Below, piece by piece: positions 56,166 through 63,724 of a DNA stretch of 64,000 nt. The translations under genes and the position numbers were made by a program. How positions within the stretch are numbered: position 1 is the first letter of the stretch; each line of letters starts with the position of its first letter. The notes beneath the pieces are model-generated. The model searched no databases. It was not told where the DNA came from and worked only from the letters and a program-made list of their open reading frames with translations. Source of the stretch: an uncultured Tenacibaculum sp. (lineage in GTDB: Bacteria; Bacteroidota; Bacteroidia; Flavobacteriales; Flavobacteriaceae); contig CANLQH010000009.1 in the NCBI GenBank assembly GCA_947493285.1, positions 1-64,000 of the forward strand, in the 5' to 3' direction.

Positions 56166-56717
56166 ATGAAAAGAATATTATTATTGATAATTTTATTAAT
56201 AGGAATAAATGGTTTTTCTCAAAAAAGCGGGAAATTTAAACCAGGGGTTAAAATAATTGAGAATGAAAAAATAGAGAAATATAAAAAACCAAACTCAATT
56301 CTATTTATTTTCAAAGGTCATACCCATTCTATTAATTATTTTCTTGACCTTAAAAAGAAAATACGAAAGACTTTTAAGAAAAAAATGAAAAAGGAATTTA
56401 AACACTTTAAGTTAAATTTCAACTATGACTTAAACGCAAAAAAACCTTTTAAATTTGATTTAGATAAGATTCCATCTAAGAAATATAATAAGAAGGAATA
56501 TGAGTCAGTATGCCATATTTCTATATCTGACTTTAGAGGCTGGGATAATCAATTGATTAAAAACAGAAAACAGAATTATAACTTAAATGTTGAACTTAAG
56601 GACATTAATTCAAACCAATTAATCACTCTAAAATTGAACGTTAATACTTATTACACAATACTTACGCAAAATAAGAATTCCAGTAAATTGATTTATAAAA
56701 CTATAATCGAAAATTAA
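56166..56717 (+). CDS. exported basic protein (cassette 9)
   Basis: About 183 aa from ATG 56166 with signal peptide MKRILLLIILLIGINGFSQ. An in-frame TTG lies 15 bases upstream but would lengthen the signal peptide with charged residues. The mature protein is very Lys-rich (KKKIRKTFKKKMKKEFKHFK) and then beta-rich. No family recognised; single gene of its cassette. Confidence 0.75.
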   Translation: MKRILLLIILLIGINGFSQKSGKFKPGVKIIENEKIEKYKKPNSILFIFKGHTHSINYFLDLKKKIRKTFKKKMKKEFKHFKLNFNYDLNAKKPFKFDLDKIPSKKYNKKEYESVCHISISDFRGWDNQLIKNRKQNYNLNVELKDINSNQLITLKLNVNTYYTILTQNKNSSKLIYKTIIEN

Positions 56718-56719
56718 AA

Positions 56720-56862
56720 AACTGGCCACAACACCGTGTATAATTCATTGCTAGTAATCGCCTACTTACGAAAATCCTCGTAGATTTTCTATTCGGTTTG
56801 TATTTGCTAAATTAGTTACTGAAACACGCAACGAAATCATACACAAACACGTTGTAGTTAAT
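56720..56862 (+). repeat. attC-like site 9
   Basis: Left core 56720-56732 matches the reverse complement of the cassette 9 start (56140-56152) at 10 of 13. Right core GTTGTAGTTA begins at 56851. Inner stem GTGTATaATTCaTTGC keeps both A/C positions with one bulged T on the right arm. Internal loop 3 against 6 nt. Central loop nearly identical to site 1 and site 11 (GAAAATC...GATTTTC). Confidence 0.84.
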
Positions 56863-56863
56863 T

Positions 56864-57712
56864 ATGAAAGAAGCAAAAAACATAAAAAGCAACATCTTGA
56901 AATTTCATGTTAATAATGATATTTCTGGAGTTGAGTTAATGGACGCTAATTTCAAGTCGAATAAAGCTTCTTTACATTATCACCCTGAATTTATTATTGG
57001 AGTAATGGAAAGTGGTGTGCAATCATATTGTCCAAAATCACCTAAAGAAAAAATAATTTCTAAGGGACATATTTCAATGATAAATCCTGAGAGAATCCAT
57101 AGCAACAAAAACATTGATGACAAAGGCTACAGGTATAGAACTTTTAATGTACAGCCAGAAGTTTTTCAACAGATTGCAAATGATATAGCACAGGATGAAG
57201 TTTCTCTTCCAAATTTTGATAAGGTTACTGTAAAAGATAATCATCTAGAAGAACAATTATTACATCTACATAATTATCTTTTTTCGAATCAGTTTGATAC
57301 TATTCAAAATCAAAATTGTTTTTATGAAACATTTGCTTATCTTATAAAAAATCACAGTTTAAGTAAAGTAAAAGCAGGCGAAATTTCTGCAAACTCCATC
57401 ATCACTAACCGTATAAAAGATTATTTACATACCTATTTTGATTCCAAAATAACATTAGAACAATTGTCGGAGGTTTCTGGTTTAAGCACTTATTATTTAA
57501 ATAGAGTTTTTTCAAAATCTATTGGTATTCCTCCTCATAAGTATTTGATGAACTTAAGACTCAATAAAGCTCAGGAATTATTGAAGTTTAAAAACTCTGT
57601 TACAGAAGTAGGCTACATGGTTGGGTTCTTCGACCAAAGTCACTTCACAAGAAATTTCAAATCGTTTTTAGGTATTACACCCAAACAATATCAGTCTTCC
57701 ATTTCCCAATAG
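56864..57712 (+). CDS. AraC-family regulator (cassette 10, gene 1)
   Basis: A 282-aa regulator with a cupin-like sensor (ASLHYHPEFIIGVMESGVQSY) and an AraC domain (ITLEQLSEVSGLSTYYLNRVF and VTEVGYMVGFFDQSHFTRNF). Its ATG lies only 13 bases after the crossover G56851, so any promoter must lie within or before the attC-like site. It heads the four-gene cassette 10 and probably controls the decarboxylase gene downstream. Confidence 0.9.
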   Translation: MKEAKNIKSNILKFHVNNDISGVELMDANFKSNKASLHYHPEFIIGVMESGVQSYCPKSPKEKIISKGHISMINPERIHSNKNIDDKGYRYRTFNVQPEVFQQIANDIAQDEVSLPNFDKVTVKDNHLEEQLLHLHNYLFSNQFDTIQNQNCFYETFAYLIKNHSLSKVKAGEISANSIITNRIKDYLHTYFDSKITLEQLSEVSGLSTYYLNRVFSKSIGIPPHKYLMNLRLNKAQELLKFKNSVTEVGYMVGFFDQSHFTRNFKSFLGITPKQYQSSISQ

Positions 57713-57724
57713 CAAGATTATACA

Positions 57725-57754
57725 ATTTTTTAAGGTCTCCCTATTTTAATTTTG
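57725..57754 (+). promoter_or_regulatory. candidate promoter of the decarboxylase gene
   Basis: TAATTTTG at 57747-57754, 26 bases before the ATG at 57779, with a T-rich stretch (57725-57730) at the upstream distance but no exact TTG. Weak upstream element fits activation by the preceding AraC protein. Confidence 0.4.
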
Positions 57755-57778
57755 TTTCTCATTAAAACAGAATAAAAA

Positions 57779-59155
57779 ATGGATGTACATAAAATACTCT
57801 CTGAAAGAGATGAAACTTTAAATTATGCTGCACAAAAAGCAATAGCTTTTTTAAATGAAGCACAAACAAGAGCTATTGAGCCAACGGATGAAGCCCTTAG
57901 AAATCTTTCTTTATTAGATGGTCCTTTTCCTGAAATTCCAATGCCATCTAAAAAGGTTATTGAAGAACTAGAGGATATTGGTAGTAAAGGAGCTATGGTA
58001 ACAATAAGTCCACGATTTTTTGGATTTGTAACCGGTGCAAACTTACCTGTTACCGTAGCAGCTCAATGGTTGGCTGCTGCTTGGGATCAATTGCCTAACA
58101 TGGCAGTACTTTCTCCACTAGCATGTAAATTAGAACAAGTGGCTGAAAAATGGCTGGTTGACGTTTTACATTTGCCCAAACAGACACGTTGTTCCTTTGT
58201 AACTGGTACTACAACCGCTGATATGGTTTGTTTACTTGGTGCCAGAAATCATGTATTAGAACAATATGGATGGGATATTCAAACCAATGGAGTATTTGGA
58301 GCTCCAAAAATTAGAGTTCTTGTTGGTGAAGAAGTACATACCACTATGCTAAGAGCTTTAAGGGCGATAGGTATTGGAAATGCTCAAATAGAAAAAATTC
58401 CAGTAGATGATAATGGTGCAATTGATGCTAGTAAACTTCCAGAGTTTAGAGATGAGCCTACAATTGTTTGTTTACAGGCAGGAAATGTAGATTCAGGAGC
58501 ATTTGACCCTTTTGATACTATTATTGAAAAAGCCAAAAAATATAATGCTTGGGTACATATAGATGGAGCTTTTGGCTTATGGGCAGCTTCAAATCCAAAA
58601 TTAAAGTATTTAATGAAAGGCTTTGAGAAAGCAGATTCATGGGCTACGGATGCTCATAAATGGCTGAATGTACCTTATGATTCTGGTATGGCATTTTATA
58701 AAGATGAAATGGTTATTAAAAAAGCACTTACCTTAAAAGGTAATTACCTAGTTCAAGGTAATGATGACCCAATGAACAGAACTTTAGAAACTTCAAGAAG
58801 AGCTAGAGGAACAGAGGTTTGGGCAGCATTAAAAAGTTTAGGACGAAAAGGAGTATCTGATATGATAGGTAAATCTTGCGATTTAGCTAAGTATTTTGAG
58901 CAAAGATTAAGAGAAGAAGGCTTTGAAATCTTAAACAAAGTAGAGCTTAATCAGGTAATGGTTTCTTTTGGCTCTGATAAAAAAACAAAAGCAGTAATAA
59001 AAGCCATTCAAAAAGAAGGAACTGCTTGGTTTGGTGGTACCAATTGGCATGGTAAAGAAGCTATGCGAATTAGTACAGTTGGATGGTCAACCACTAAAAA
59101 AGATATTGACATGAGTATGGAAGCATTGCTTAAAGTTGTAAATCAGTTTAATTAA
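57779..59155 (+). CDS. PLP-dependent group II decarboxylase-like (cassette 10, gene 2)
   Basis: A 458-aa fold-type I PLP enzyme of the aromatic-amino-acid/glutamate decarboxylase group. Phosphate-binding TGTTTADMVCLLGAR, VHTTMLRAL, VHIDGAFGLW with the PLP-contacting Asp, and the Schiff-base Lys in ATDAHKWLNVPYDSG are present. Substrate cannot be read from sequence. Cytoplasmic. It is followed at once by two small genes, with a likely amine-modifying GNAT enzyme third. Confidence 0.92.
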   Translation: MDVHKILSERDETLNYAAQKAIAFLNEAQTRAIEPTDEALRNLSLLDGPFPEIPMPSKKVIEELEDIGSKGAMVTISPRFFGFVTGANLPVTVAAQWLAAAWDQLPNMAVLSPLACKLEQVAEKWLVDVLHLPKQTRCSFVTGTTTADMVCLLGARNHVLEQYGWDIQTNGVFGAPKIRVLVGEEVHTTMLRALRAIGIGNAQIEKIPVDDNGAIDASKLPEFRDEPTIVCLQAGNVDSGAFDPFDTIIEKAKKYNAWVHIDGAFGLWAASNPKLKYLMKGFEKADSWATDAHKWLNVPYDSGMAFYKDEMVIKKALTLKGNYLVQGNDDPMNRTLETSRRARGTEVWAALKSLGRKGVSDMIGKSCDLAKYFEQRLREEGFEILNKVELNQVMVSFGSDKKTKAVIKAIQKEGTAWFGGTNWHGKEAMRISTVGWSTTKKDIDMSMEALLKVVNQFN

Positions 59156-59169
59156 ATAAAATTCATACT

Positions 59170-59439
59170 ATGTTAGAAAGTGAAAAAATACTCAAATTTG
59201 AAATCATAACTGAAATCAGAAAAAAAGTACCTACTTGTTTTACCTCTAATGGTCAATTTATTGGCTCTTCAGTTACAAAAAACAATGCAAATGAATTGAA
59301 AGCGATAATTACTAAAAATAATATAGATAAAGTTATTATTGAAGATATTACCTTGGGTTATTTATTTAGAAGTAATTTATTAACTCAAAATTTCAAAGAC
59401 CAAGTTAACTTGGTCTTTGATTTCTTTTTTACAGACTAA
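59170..59439 (+). CDS. small unknown protein (cassette 10, gene 3)
   Basis: An 89-aa protein, 14 bases after the decarboxylase gene. It looks alpha/beta (ITKNNIDKVIIEDITLGYLF) with no known motif. Its last 15 codons overlap a perfect palindrome (59394-59419) followed by T-rich DNA, so the natural protein may have been longer or the end was replaced by a terminator. Confidence 0.6.
   Translation: MLESEKILKFEIITEIRKKVPTCFTSNGQFIGSSVTKNNANELKAIITKNNIDKVIIEDITLGYLFRSNLLTQNFKDQVNLVFDFFFTD
59394..59430 (+). terminator. perfect palindrome, probable terminator
   Basis: A 26-base perfect palindrome (59394-59419; half AAAGACCAAGTT), followed by GATTTCTTTTTT. It lies inside the 3' end of the small gene and directly before the GNAT gene, so expression of the latter may be attenuated. 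Confidence 0.6.
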
Positions 59440-59445
59440 AGTAGA

Positions 59446-60009
59446 TTGACAAAATATAAAGAACATAATGATAAAGTGCTACTTAAAAAACTTAAAGTAG
59501 AGAACCTTGATGATTATAAATATTGGAAGCATCCTAAGCATAACTATCATTTATTAAATGGTCCTTATTTTAAGAAATCCTCAGAGAAAAAAATTGAACA
59601 ACAAATTCAAGCATTAAAGTTGAAATTTCAAAAAGGAAGTGAAGTTTTGGAAAATACTAGAATTATTACCAATAAAGAAAATGAAATGATTGGAGAAGTC
59701 AGTTGGTATTGGAAATCTAAAGAGACTAATTGGCTTGAAATAGGTATCGTTATTTTTAATGATAAGTTTTGGAATAAAGGAATTGGTTATACAGCTCTTA
59801 AGTTATGGATAAATGAAGTTTTTATAGCTAAAGATGATATTGTCAGACTTGGAATTACGACTTGGTCTGGGAATATAGGTATGATTAAACTAGCAAAAAA
59901 GTTAGAAATGAAAGAAGAAGCAAGGTATAGAAAAGCTAGAATTGTAAATGGAGAATATTTCGATTCTGTAAGCTATGGAATTTTAAGAGATGAGTGGGAG
60001 AATAACTAA
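59446..60009 (+). CDS. GNAT-family N-acetyltransferase (cassette 10, gene 4)
   Basis: A 187-aa GNAT protein of the RimJ/RimL-like type. The beta-strand/acetyl-CoA region reads WLEIGIVIFNDKFWNKGIGYTALKLW, with the pyrophosphate loop N-K-G-I-G-Y, and is followed by GNIGMIKLAKKLEMKEEAR. TTG start at 59446; no in-frame ATG before residue 76. The TAA stop (60007-60009) lies within the left core of site 10. Substrate unknown; an amine from the decarboxylase is possible. Confidence 0.87.
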   Translation: MTKYKEHNDKVLLKKLKVENLDDYKYWKHPKHNYHLLNGPYFKKSSEKKIEQQIQALKLKFQKGSEVLENTRIITNKENEMIGEVSWYWKSKETNWLEIGIVIFNDKFWNKGIGYTALKLWINEVFIAKDDIVRLGITTWSGNIGMIKLAKKLEMKEEARYRKARIVNGEYFDSVSYGILRDEWENN

Positions 60010-60150
60010 CTACAACAACGTATATAAAAAATAGCTGTTTAAGTGCTTAAACAAAAATGAATTTTATAAATTTATGGTCAGTGCTAAACTGAAAAGTTAG
60101 TGAGTAGAAATCCGCTACTTTTCATATACAAGACCGTTGTAAGTAATTCA
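60002..60150 (+). repeat. attC-like site 10
   Basis: Left core 60002-60016 matches the reverse complement of the start of cassette 10, 3.1 kb upstream (56851-56865), at 14 of 15 and includes the TAA of the GNAT gene. Right core GTTGTAAGTA begins at 60136. Inner stem GTATATaAAAAaTAGC with A/C at 7 and 12. Internal loop 3 against 6 nt. Confidence 0.88.
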
Positions 60151-60166
60151 AAAACATACAAAGCTA

Positions 60167-61258
60167 TTGGAAAACAAATTAGAAATCATTGGTACTATAG
60201 GAAAGATTGTAGTATTTATCATGCTACTTCTTTCTGTTTTTCTTTTTACAGTTACAACCAAAAATAAATTATCAAATAGATTGTTTGGTATTTACCTATT
60301 AGTCATCGCATTTGACTTAATCGGCTTATTTACAAACAAAATTTCAGAATATCCTAACCTTCAAATTTTAAAAACTTCGTCAAGTTTACTGCAACTCCCT
60401 TTGTTTTATCTCTACGTATTATCGGCTTGCTATTCAAATTTTAAGATTATTAAAAAGCACTTTTATCATTTTGTTTTATTTATAATATTCCTTGTCATTT
60501 TTAAAATAACAAACTTGTCTGAGCAAATTTTTATTCTTTATGAAGTAGTAGGAGAAGTTCAATACTTAGTATATATAATAGCGGTTTTTGTAGTACTTAA
60601 AAAATACAAAACGGTCTATCTTGAAAATTATTCAAATGCTAATTATGCTATCTATAAATGGTTATTTCAGATAACCATATTCTCTTGTATAGCACATTCA
60701 TTTGTTTTGATAAGATGGTATTTATCAAGTTCTGACTATAAAGAGTATATTCTAAATATTAATTTATTAATAAGTCTATCTGTTTTATCAATAACTATAT
60801 TTTTTGTTCTCAAGGCATTGTATCAACCAGAGTTATTTACTGGTATTAATATGAATTTAAAGCCTATAGAATTCATCCTTGAAAATAACAATACTACGAT
60901 TATACAAAAAGACACTTCTGACAATCAAAATCTAAAGAAGCTCACTTCTATTATGGAAGAGGAAAAACCTTATTTGAATTTTGAATTAACGTTACAAAAA
61001 CTAGCGATTCAAACGGATATTCCGGAAAGAGATTTGTCTTTATTAATTAATCATCATTTAAATAAACATTTCTTTGATTTCATAAATGAGTATCGAATAA
61101 ATGATGCAAAAGCACTTTTAAATGACCCAACTAAAAAAGAACTAACTGTACTAGAAATCTTATATGAGGTCGGTTTTAATTCAAAATCTTCATTTTATAC
61201 TGCTTTTAAGAAAGTAACAAACCAAACACCTTCAGTATACAGAAAATCAGTCAGTTAA
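60167..61258 (+). CDS. membrane-bound AraC-family regulator (cassette 11, gene 1)
   Basis: A 363-aa protein starting at TTG 60167. Residues 1-225 form about seven transmembrane helices, and the C-terminus (about 265-363) is an AraC DNA-binding domain (LTLQKLAIQTDIPERDLSLLI and VLEILYEVGFNSKSSFYTAF). This 7TM-AraC layout is common in Bacteroidota and suggests sensing at the membrane. It heads cassette 11 and is likely to regulate the two genes after it. Confidence 0.9.
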   Translation: MENKLEIIGTIGKIVVFIMLLLSVFLFTVTTKNKLSNRLFGIYLLVIAFDLIGLFTNKISEYPNLQILKTSSSLLQLPLFYLYVLSACYSNFKIIKKHFYHFVLFIIFLVIFKITNLSEQIFILYEVVGEVQYLVYIIAVFVVLKKYKTVYLENYSNANYAIYKWLFQITIFSCIAHSFVLIRWYLSSSDYKEYILNINLLISLSVLSITIFFVLKALYQPELFTGINMNLKPIEFILENNNTTIIQKDTSDNQNLKKLTSIMEEEKPYLNFELTLQKLAIQTDIPERDLSLLINHHLNKHFFDFINEYRINDAKALLNDPTKKELTVLEILYEVGFNSKSSFYTAFKKVTNQTPSVYRKSVS

Positions 61259-61262
61259 CAAT

Positions 61263-61344
61263 AGTTCGACTTTAGTTCGAACGCATTATTTAGCTAAAAA
61301 TCAGTTCGACTTTATATAATCGGACTTTTAAACATCTATATTTA
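61263..61344 (+). promoter_or_regulatory. AGTTCGA repeats and promoter of beta-lactamase-like gene
   Basis: AGTTCGA occurs at 61263, 61274 and 61303; the 12-base form AGTTCGACTTTA is exact at 61263 and 61303, 40 bases apart. TATATTTA at 61337-61344 is a probable -7 element. Direct repeats spaced by about four helical turns fit AraC-family binding. Confidence 0.55.
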
Positions 61345-61378
61345 TTCATTTTTGTTGAAAATTAATGAAACATCAAAA

Positions 61379-62860
61379 ATGAAATTTACTTACACACTCG
61401 TATTCGCTTTTTTAATACAATGTTGTTTTAGTCAAGAAATACCAAAAGAATTAAAAGGCATAGACAAAAAAATAGAATCTTTAATCAAAGAATACCATGC
61501 AGTTGGTTTGGCTGTAGCTATTGTTAAAGACGATAAAGTGATTTATTCTAACGGGTTTGGCTATAGAAATTTAGACGAAAAATTATTAGTAAATGAAAAT
61601 ACTATTTTTCATATCGCCTCAATGACAAAAGCGTTTACAGGTTCTTTGCTAGGGATTTTAGAAGATGAGAACAAACTATCCTTAAAAGATAAACCTGCAG
61701 AGCATGTTCCAAACTTTGAGTTTTACAATGACAAAATGAATAATCTAATTACTATAGAAGATCTATTAAGTCATAGAAGTGGCATCGGTAGTCACGGAAG
61801 CTCTATTACAATGTTTCCAGAAAAAGACAAACTAAAAACAGTTCAACGTCTAAAATATTTAAAACCTCAAGCAGAAATAAAAAACAGTTGGGTATATAGT
61901 AATATAGGATATACACTCGCTGGTACTATTGCAGAGCAAGTAACAGATAATAGTTGGGAACATAATGTTAAAGAAAAAATATTTACACCATTGGATATGA
62001 ATTCTTCTGTTACCTCAATTGAAGCAATGAAAAAGACTAATAATTTTTCATTAGGCTATGCACGATATAAAGGCACTACTGAGCAAACTATTTTTGAAAA
62101 TTATTATTCAATTTCACCAGCGGGAGCCATTAAGAGTTCAGTTAACGACCTATCAAATTGGATGCGTGTATGGCTAAACAAAGGAATTTATCAAGGAAAA
62201 CAAGTTATTCCTCAAAACTACATTAGAGCTGCTTCTAGGCTTCAAAATATAAAACATGAAGAAAAATACGAAGAAGGTTCATTTTTATGGGGAGAAGGTT
62301 TTGGTTGGCGTTTGCGTTCCTGGGAAGGTCACTATAGAATGAGACATGGAGGTAATACAAACGGCTTTTCAACAGTAATGGATTTATTTCCTATAGACAA
62401 TATTGGAATCGTTGTACTTACAAACCAAAAGAATTCTTACTTACCATATGCTGTATCAGATTATATATCAAGAAAACTATATAAACTAACTGAATTTGAA
62501 TTTCCAATTATTGTTAACGATAAATTTAAGCCAAACCTAGAAGATAAGCCTCTACACAAGGAAAAACTACCAATCCACTCTCTTCAGTCCTTTACTGGAA
62601 CATATCATGCAAACGGTTATGGAAAAGTTGAAGTAGTTTTAGAGAAAGGAAAATTATATGCCTTACTACCAAACTTTAAATTTAAATTGGAACATTTAAA
62701 TTATAATACATTTTACTTTAAACCATTAAAAGAGTTTGAAGAAGACTTCGACCCAGGATATCCAGTAAAATTTATAGATGATACATATGGAGAAATAATC
62801 AAATTTGAATTTCACGCTTTAAAAGAACCAATTATATTTTTAAAAGAAAAAACTAAATAG
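61379..62860 (+). CDS. serine hydrolase, class C beta-lactamase-like (cassette 11, gene 2)
   Basis: About 493 aa from ATG 61379 with signal peptide MKFTYTLVFAFLIQCCFSQ. The beta-lactamase/DD-peptidase-like domain has SxxK in IASMTKAFTG, YxN in WVYSNIGYTL and HGG in MRHGGNTNG. A C-terminal DUF3471-type lipocalin-like extension (HSLQSFTGTYHANGYGKVEVV) follows. It probably hydrolyses esters or peptides in the periplasm; true antibiotic resistance cannot be inferred. Confidence 0.9.
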   Translation: MKFTYTLVFAFLIQCCFSQEIPKELKGIDKKIESLIKEYHAVGLAVAIVKDDKVIYSNGFGYRNLDEKLLVNENTIFHIASMTKAFTGSLLGILEDENKLSLKDKPAEHVPNFEFYNDKMNNLITIEDLLSHRSGIGSHGSSITMFPEKDKLKTVQRLKYLKPQAEIKNSWVYSNIGYTLAGTIAEQVTDNSWEHNVKEKIFTPLDMNSSVTSIEAMKKTNNFSLGYARYKGTTEQTIFENYYSISPAGAIKSSVNDLSNWMRVWLNKGIYQGKQVIPQNYIRAASRLQNIKHEEKYEEGSFLWGEGFGWRLRSWEGHYRMRHGGNTNGFSTVMDLFPIDNIGIVVLTNQKNSYLPYAVSDYISRKLYKLTEFEFPIIVNDKFKPNLEDKPLHKEKLPIHSLQSFTGTYHANGYGKVEVVLEKGKLYALLPNFKFKLEHLNYNTFYFKPLKEFEEDFDPGYPVKFIDDTYGEIIKFEFHALKEPIIFLKEKTK

Positions 62861-62868
62861 AAAAACAT

Positions 62869-63558
62869 ATGAAAAGAATTTTAGCATTGATAATACTTTT
62901 AGTGTTCATTTCTTGTAAACAAGAAAAAAGCACTAAAGAAAGCCTTGAAACTGATAAAATAGATATTGAACTCAAAGAAAAACTAGAAAACATCCTTTTA
63001 AGAGATCAAGGAATTAGAGAAATTGTTAATGGAAATTTGCCTGATAAAAGAAAAGTTGAATTACTTTCTAAATTGAAACTTAATAAAACAGATATAGAAG
63101 GGAATAAGAAATTTAATTTAATGCGTGAGATTGATAGCTTAAACTTACTTGAAATAGAAAATATCATCAAGAAGTATGGGTACCCTAGTAAATCTCTTGT
63201 TGGAGAGCCTGCAAATAAAGCTGTTTTTTATGTTATTCAGCACTCTAATAAAATTGACAAATATCTTCCTCTAATAAGAGAGGCAACAAAAAATGGAGAC
63301 ATTACTAAAAGGTCTCTAGCGTTAATGGAAGATCGAAATTTAATGTATAATGGGCTCGAGCAAATTTATGGAACTCAAATAAAAGGAAAGGCAAATAAAA
63401 AAGGAAAGTGGATTTATTTTTTATGGCCAATTAAAGATAAAGATTCAGTAGATACATGGAGAAAAGAAGCTGGATTTAAAAAAAGCCTTAAAGAATATTT
63501 AAAAGAGATGGATGTTGAATTTAAATTATATAATATCTCTGAATTAAACGATTTATAA
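62869..63558 (+). CDS. DUF6624-like lipoprotein (cassette 11, gene 3)
   Basis: A 229-aa protein with lipoprotein signal LLVFISCKQE and the same C-terminal pattern as the cassette 8 paralogue: VGEPANKAVFYVIQHSN, YLPLIREATKNGD, LALMEDRNLMYNG and EQIYGTQ. Starts 8 bases after the beta-lactamase-like gene, so co-expressed. The pairing of this family with beta-lactamase-like hydrolases in two cassettes suggests a shared pathway. Confidence 0.8.
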   Translation: MKRILALIILLVFISCKQEKSTKESLETDKIDIELKEKLENILLRDQGIREIVNGNLPDKRKVELLSKLKLNKTDIEGNKKFNLMREIDSLNLLEIENIIKKYGYPSKSLVGEPANKAVFYVIQHSNKIDKYLPLIREATKNGDITKRSLALMEDRNLMYNGLEQIYGTQIKGKANKKGKWIYFLWPIKDKDSVDTWRKEAGFKKSLKEYLKEMDVEFKLYNISELNDL

Positions 63559-63559
63559 A

Positions 63560-63704
63560 AACTACTTACAACACCGTATAAAATTAATTGCTAGTTTCTA
63601 GTTTACTTACGAAAATCTTTGTAGATTTTCATTCGTTTTTTATTTGCTAAATTCCATGCTTAAACCACACAACTAATCTTATACAATAACGTTGTACTGC
63701 ATTT
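63560..63704 (+). repeat. attC-like site 11
   Basis: Left core 63560-63572 matches the reverse complement of the start of cassette 11, 3.4 kb upstream (60136-60148), at 12 of 13. Right core GTTGTACTGC begins at 63691. Inner stem GTATAAaATTAaTTG with A/C at 7 and 12. Internal loop 3 against 6 nt. Central loop of the site 1/9 type. Confidence 0.87.
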
Positions 63705-63724
63705 GACCAAACCAACGAAATGAA

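Noticed and set aside
53992..62860. Antibiotic-resistance beta-lactamases
   Set aside because: Both proteins belong to the broad serine beta-lactamase-like/esterase family with C-terminal extensions; nothing in the sequence shows beta-lactam hydrolysis.
45475..63702. MITEs or insertion sequences as an explanation for the repeats
   Set aside because: The outer cores differ from site to site and match the start of the closed cassette; transposon ends would be constant and flanked by target duplications, and no transposase is present.
45475..63702. CRISPR array
   Set aside because: Repeats are 700 to 5,700 bases apart, are structured and differ in their loops; no short regular spacers and no cas genes.
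45475..63702. Plain transcription terminators between genes
   Set aside because: The sites are 130-210 bases long, lack a hairpin followed by a T run, and share the constant 3 against 5-6 nt internal loop and long-range core pairing.
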